Shown here one piece after another: positions 5,727 through 6,185 of a stretch of 6,185 bases of DNA (its first letter is position 1; the number at the start of each line of letters is the position of its first letter). Position numbers and translations under genes: made by a program. The stretch is from NCBI GenBank assembly GCA_003552365.1, contig PUKR01000093.1, positions 1 through 6,185 of the forward strand. Reading direction: 5' to 3'. This DNA comes from Syntrophomonadaceae bacterium (GTDB lineage: Bacteria; Bacillota; Dethiobacteria; DTU022). The notes below the pieces were generated by a model. It did no database searches. It saw only the letters and a program-made list of their open reading frames with translations, and had not been told where the DNA came from.

Positions 5727-5753
5727 ATTATTTAACAAAATAATCTTTGTTTA
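5727..5753. promoter_or_regulatory. overlapping palindromes, candidate operator between scaffold and superoxide reductase genes
   Basis: Two AT-rich inverted repeats overlap here. ATTATTT-AACA-AAATAAT (5727-5744) has perfect 7-bp arms. AACAAA-N6-TTTGTT (5734-5751) has perfect 6-bp arms and extends to 8 with one mismatch (5732-5753). A possible -10 for the superoxide reductase gene, TATAAA (5752-5757), abuts the second repeat, although its -35 is poor. Such placement suits a repressor of the plus-strand gene. AT-rich DNA yields palindromes easily, and neither repeat matches PerR, Fur or Rex consensus well enough to name a regulator. Confidence 0.35.
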
Positions 5754-5827
5754 TAAAAAGGAAGATTGTTTTTCGTGGAGAATATTTAACCAGAGCTAAA
5801 ATCAAAATGAAAAGGGGAGGATTATTA

Positions 5828-6185
5828 ATGAGTGTTATTGGTAACCATGTCCAATCTGCCGACTGGAAAGCTGAAAAGCATGTCCCGGTAATTGAAGTTA
5901 AAGGGCCGGCTAAAAAGGGAGAATCATTTGAAGTTGAATTAAGCGTGGGGGCAGAAATTCCCCACCCCCATACTACCGAACATCACATCCGCTACATCCA
6001 GCTGTTCTTTAGGCCCGAAGATGAAAAGTTCATCGTCCACCTGGGAACATTCCAGTTTGAAGCTCACGGGGAGTCTGTTGAAGGCGCCAATGCCGGAAGC
6101 GCTAAGTGCGAACCTAAAGCAACTGCCACGATCACCCTGGAAAAACCGGGAGAATTGGTGGCCCTTAGTTACTGCAATATTCACG
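5828..6185 (+). CDS. class II superoxide reductase (neelaredoxin type), 3' end cut by window
   Basis: Non-haem iron enzyme that reduces superoxide to hydrogen peroxide without making oxygen, the usual defence of strict anaerobes; electrons come from rubredoxin or similar carriers. The 119 visible residues align readily with Pyrococcus superoxide reductase. ADWKAEKHVPVIE (11-23) contains Glu16, catalytic Lys17 and ligand His18. EIPHPHTTEHHIRYIQL (43-59) contains ligands His46 and His52. SYCNIH (114-119) supplies the axial Cys116 and the last ligand His119. The window ends just after His119, so only some ten residues are missing. There is no N-terminal desulforedoxin (CxxC) domain, so this is the one-iron class rather than desulfoferrodoxin. 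The ATG has an excellent GGGGAGG (5814-5820) seven bases ahead. It is divergent from the Fe-S scaffold gene, suggesting shared control by oxidative or iron stress. Confidence 0.95.
   Translation, partial: MSVIGNHVQSADWKAEKHVPVIEVKGPAKKGESFEVELSVGAEIPHPHTTEHHIRYIQLFFRPEDEKFIVHLGTFQFEAHGESVEGANAGSAKCEPKATATITLEKPGELVALSYCNIH

Noticed and set aside
5939..6184. Minus-strand open frame opposite the superoxide reductase gene
   Set aside because: The plus-strand product has every superoxide reductase iron ligand; the antisense frame has no recognisable features or ribosome binding site.

Overview
The window looks like chromosomal DNA from a strictly anaerobic, moderate-GC Firmicute, probably a clostridial or Peptococcaceae-like lineage. 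This is inferred from gene content: a DapL-type lysine/meso-diaminopimelate pathway, a DUF3786 protein, a NifU/IscU-type Fe-S scaffold and a class II superoxide reductase. Purine-rich Shine-Dalgarno sites, a TTG start and good sigma-A promoters agree with it. The species cannot be resolved from this sequence.

Layout. Positions 1-2650 hold a minus-strand operon read dapB, dapA, dapL, with 34-nt and 42-nt gaps; dapL runs off the left edge. The three enzymes turn the DapA product of aspartate semialdehyde and pyruvate into LL-diaminopimelate, with the one-step aminotransferase replacing the acylated branch. A 131-bp divergent spacer carries a near-consensus sigma-A promoter for a plus-strand DUF3786 gene (2782-3456). 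A compact repeat cluster at 3458-3560 (27-bp inverted repeat plus a perfect 20-bp tandem copy) separates this gene from a 12-helix MFS permease (3578-4792).

The permease overlaps tail-to-tail by 7 bp with a small minus-strand gene (4786-5166). That gene encodes a Cys-rich, possibly metal-binding N-terminus followed by a winged-helix-like C-terminus. It lies 36 nt downstream of a minus-strand NifU/IscU-like Fe-S scaffold gene (5203-5589), and the two are probably cotranscribed from a clear promoter at 5679-5707. Divergent from them is a class II superoxide reductase (5828 to the window end), cut just after its Cys and His iron ligands.

The right half reads as an iron-sulfur/oxidative-stress neighbourhood: Fe-S assembly and superoxide removal share one AT-rich intergenic region with overlapping palindromes, and a possible metal-responsive regulator lies next to it. 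The repeat cluster and the unnamed Cys-rich winged-helix protein are the least explained parts. I see no RNA genes, CRISPR array, complete insertion sequence, riboswitch or convincing intrinsic terminator. No gene-free stretch exceeds 300 bp.
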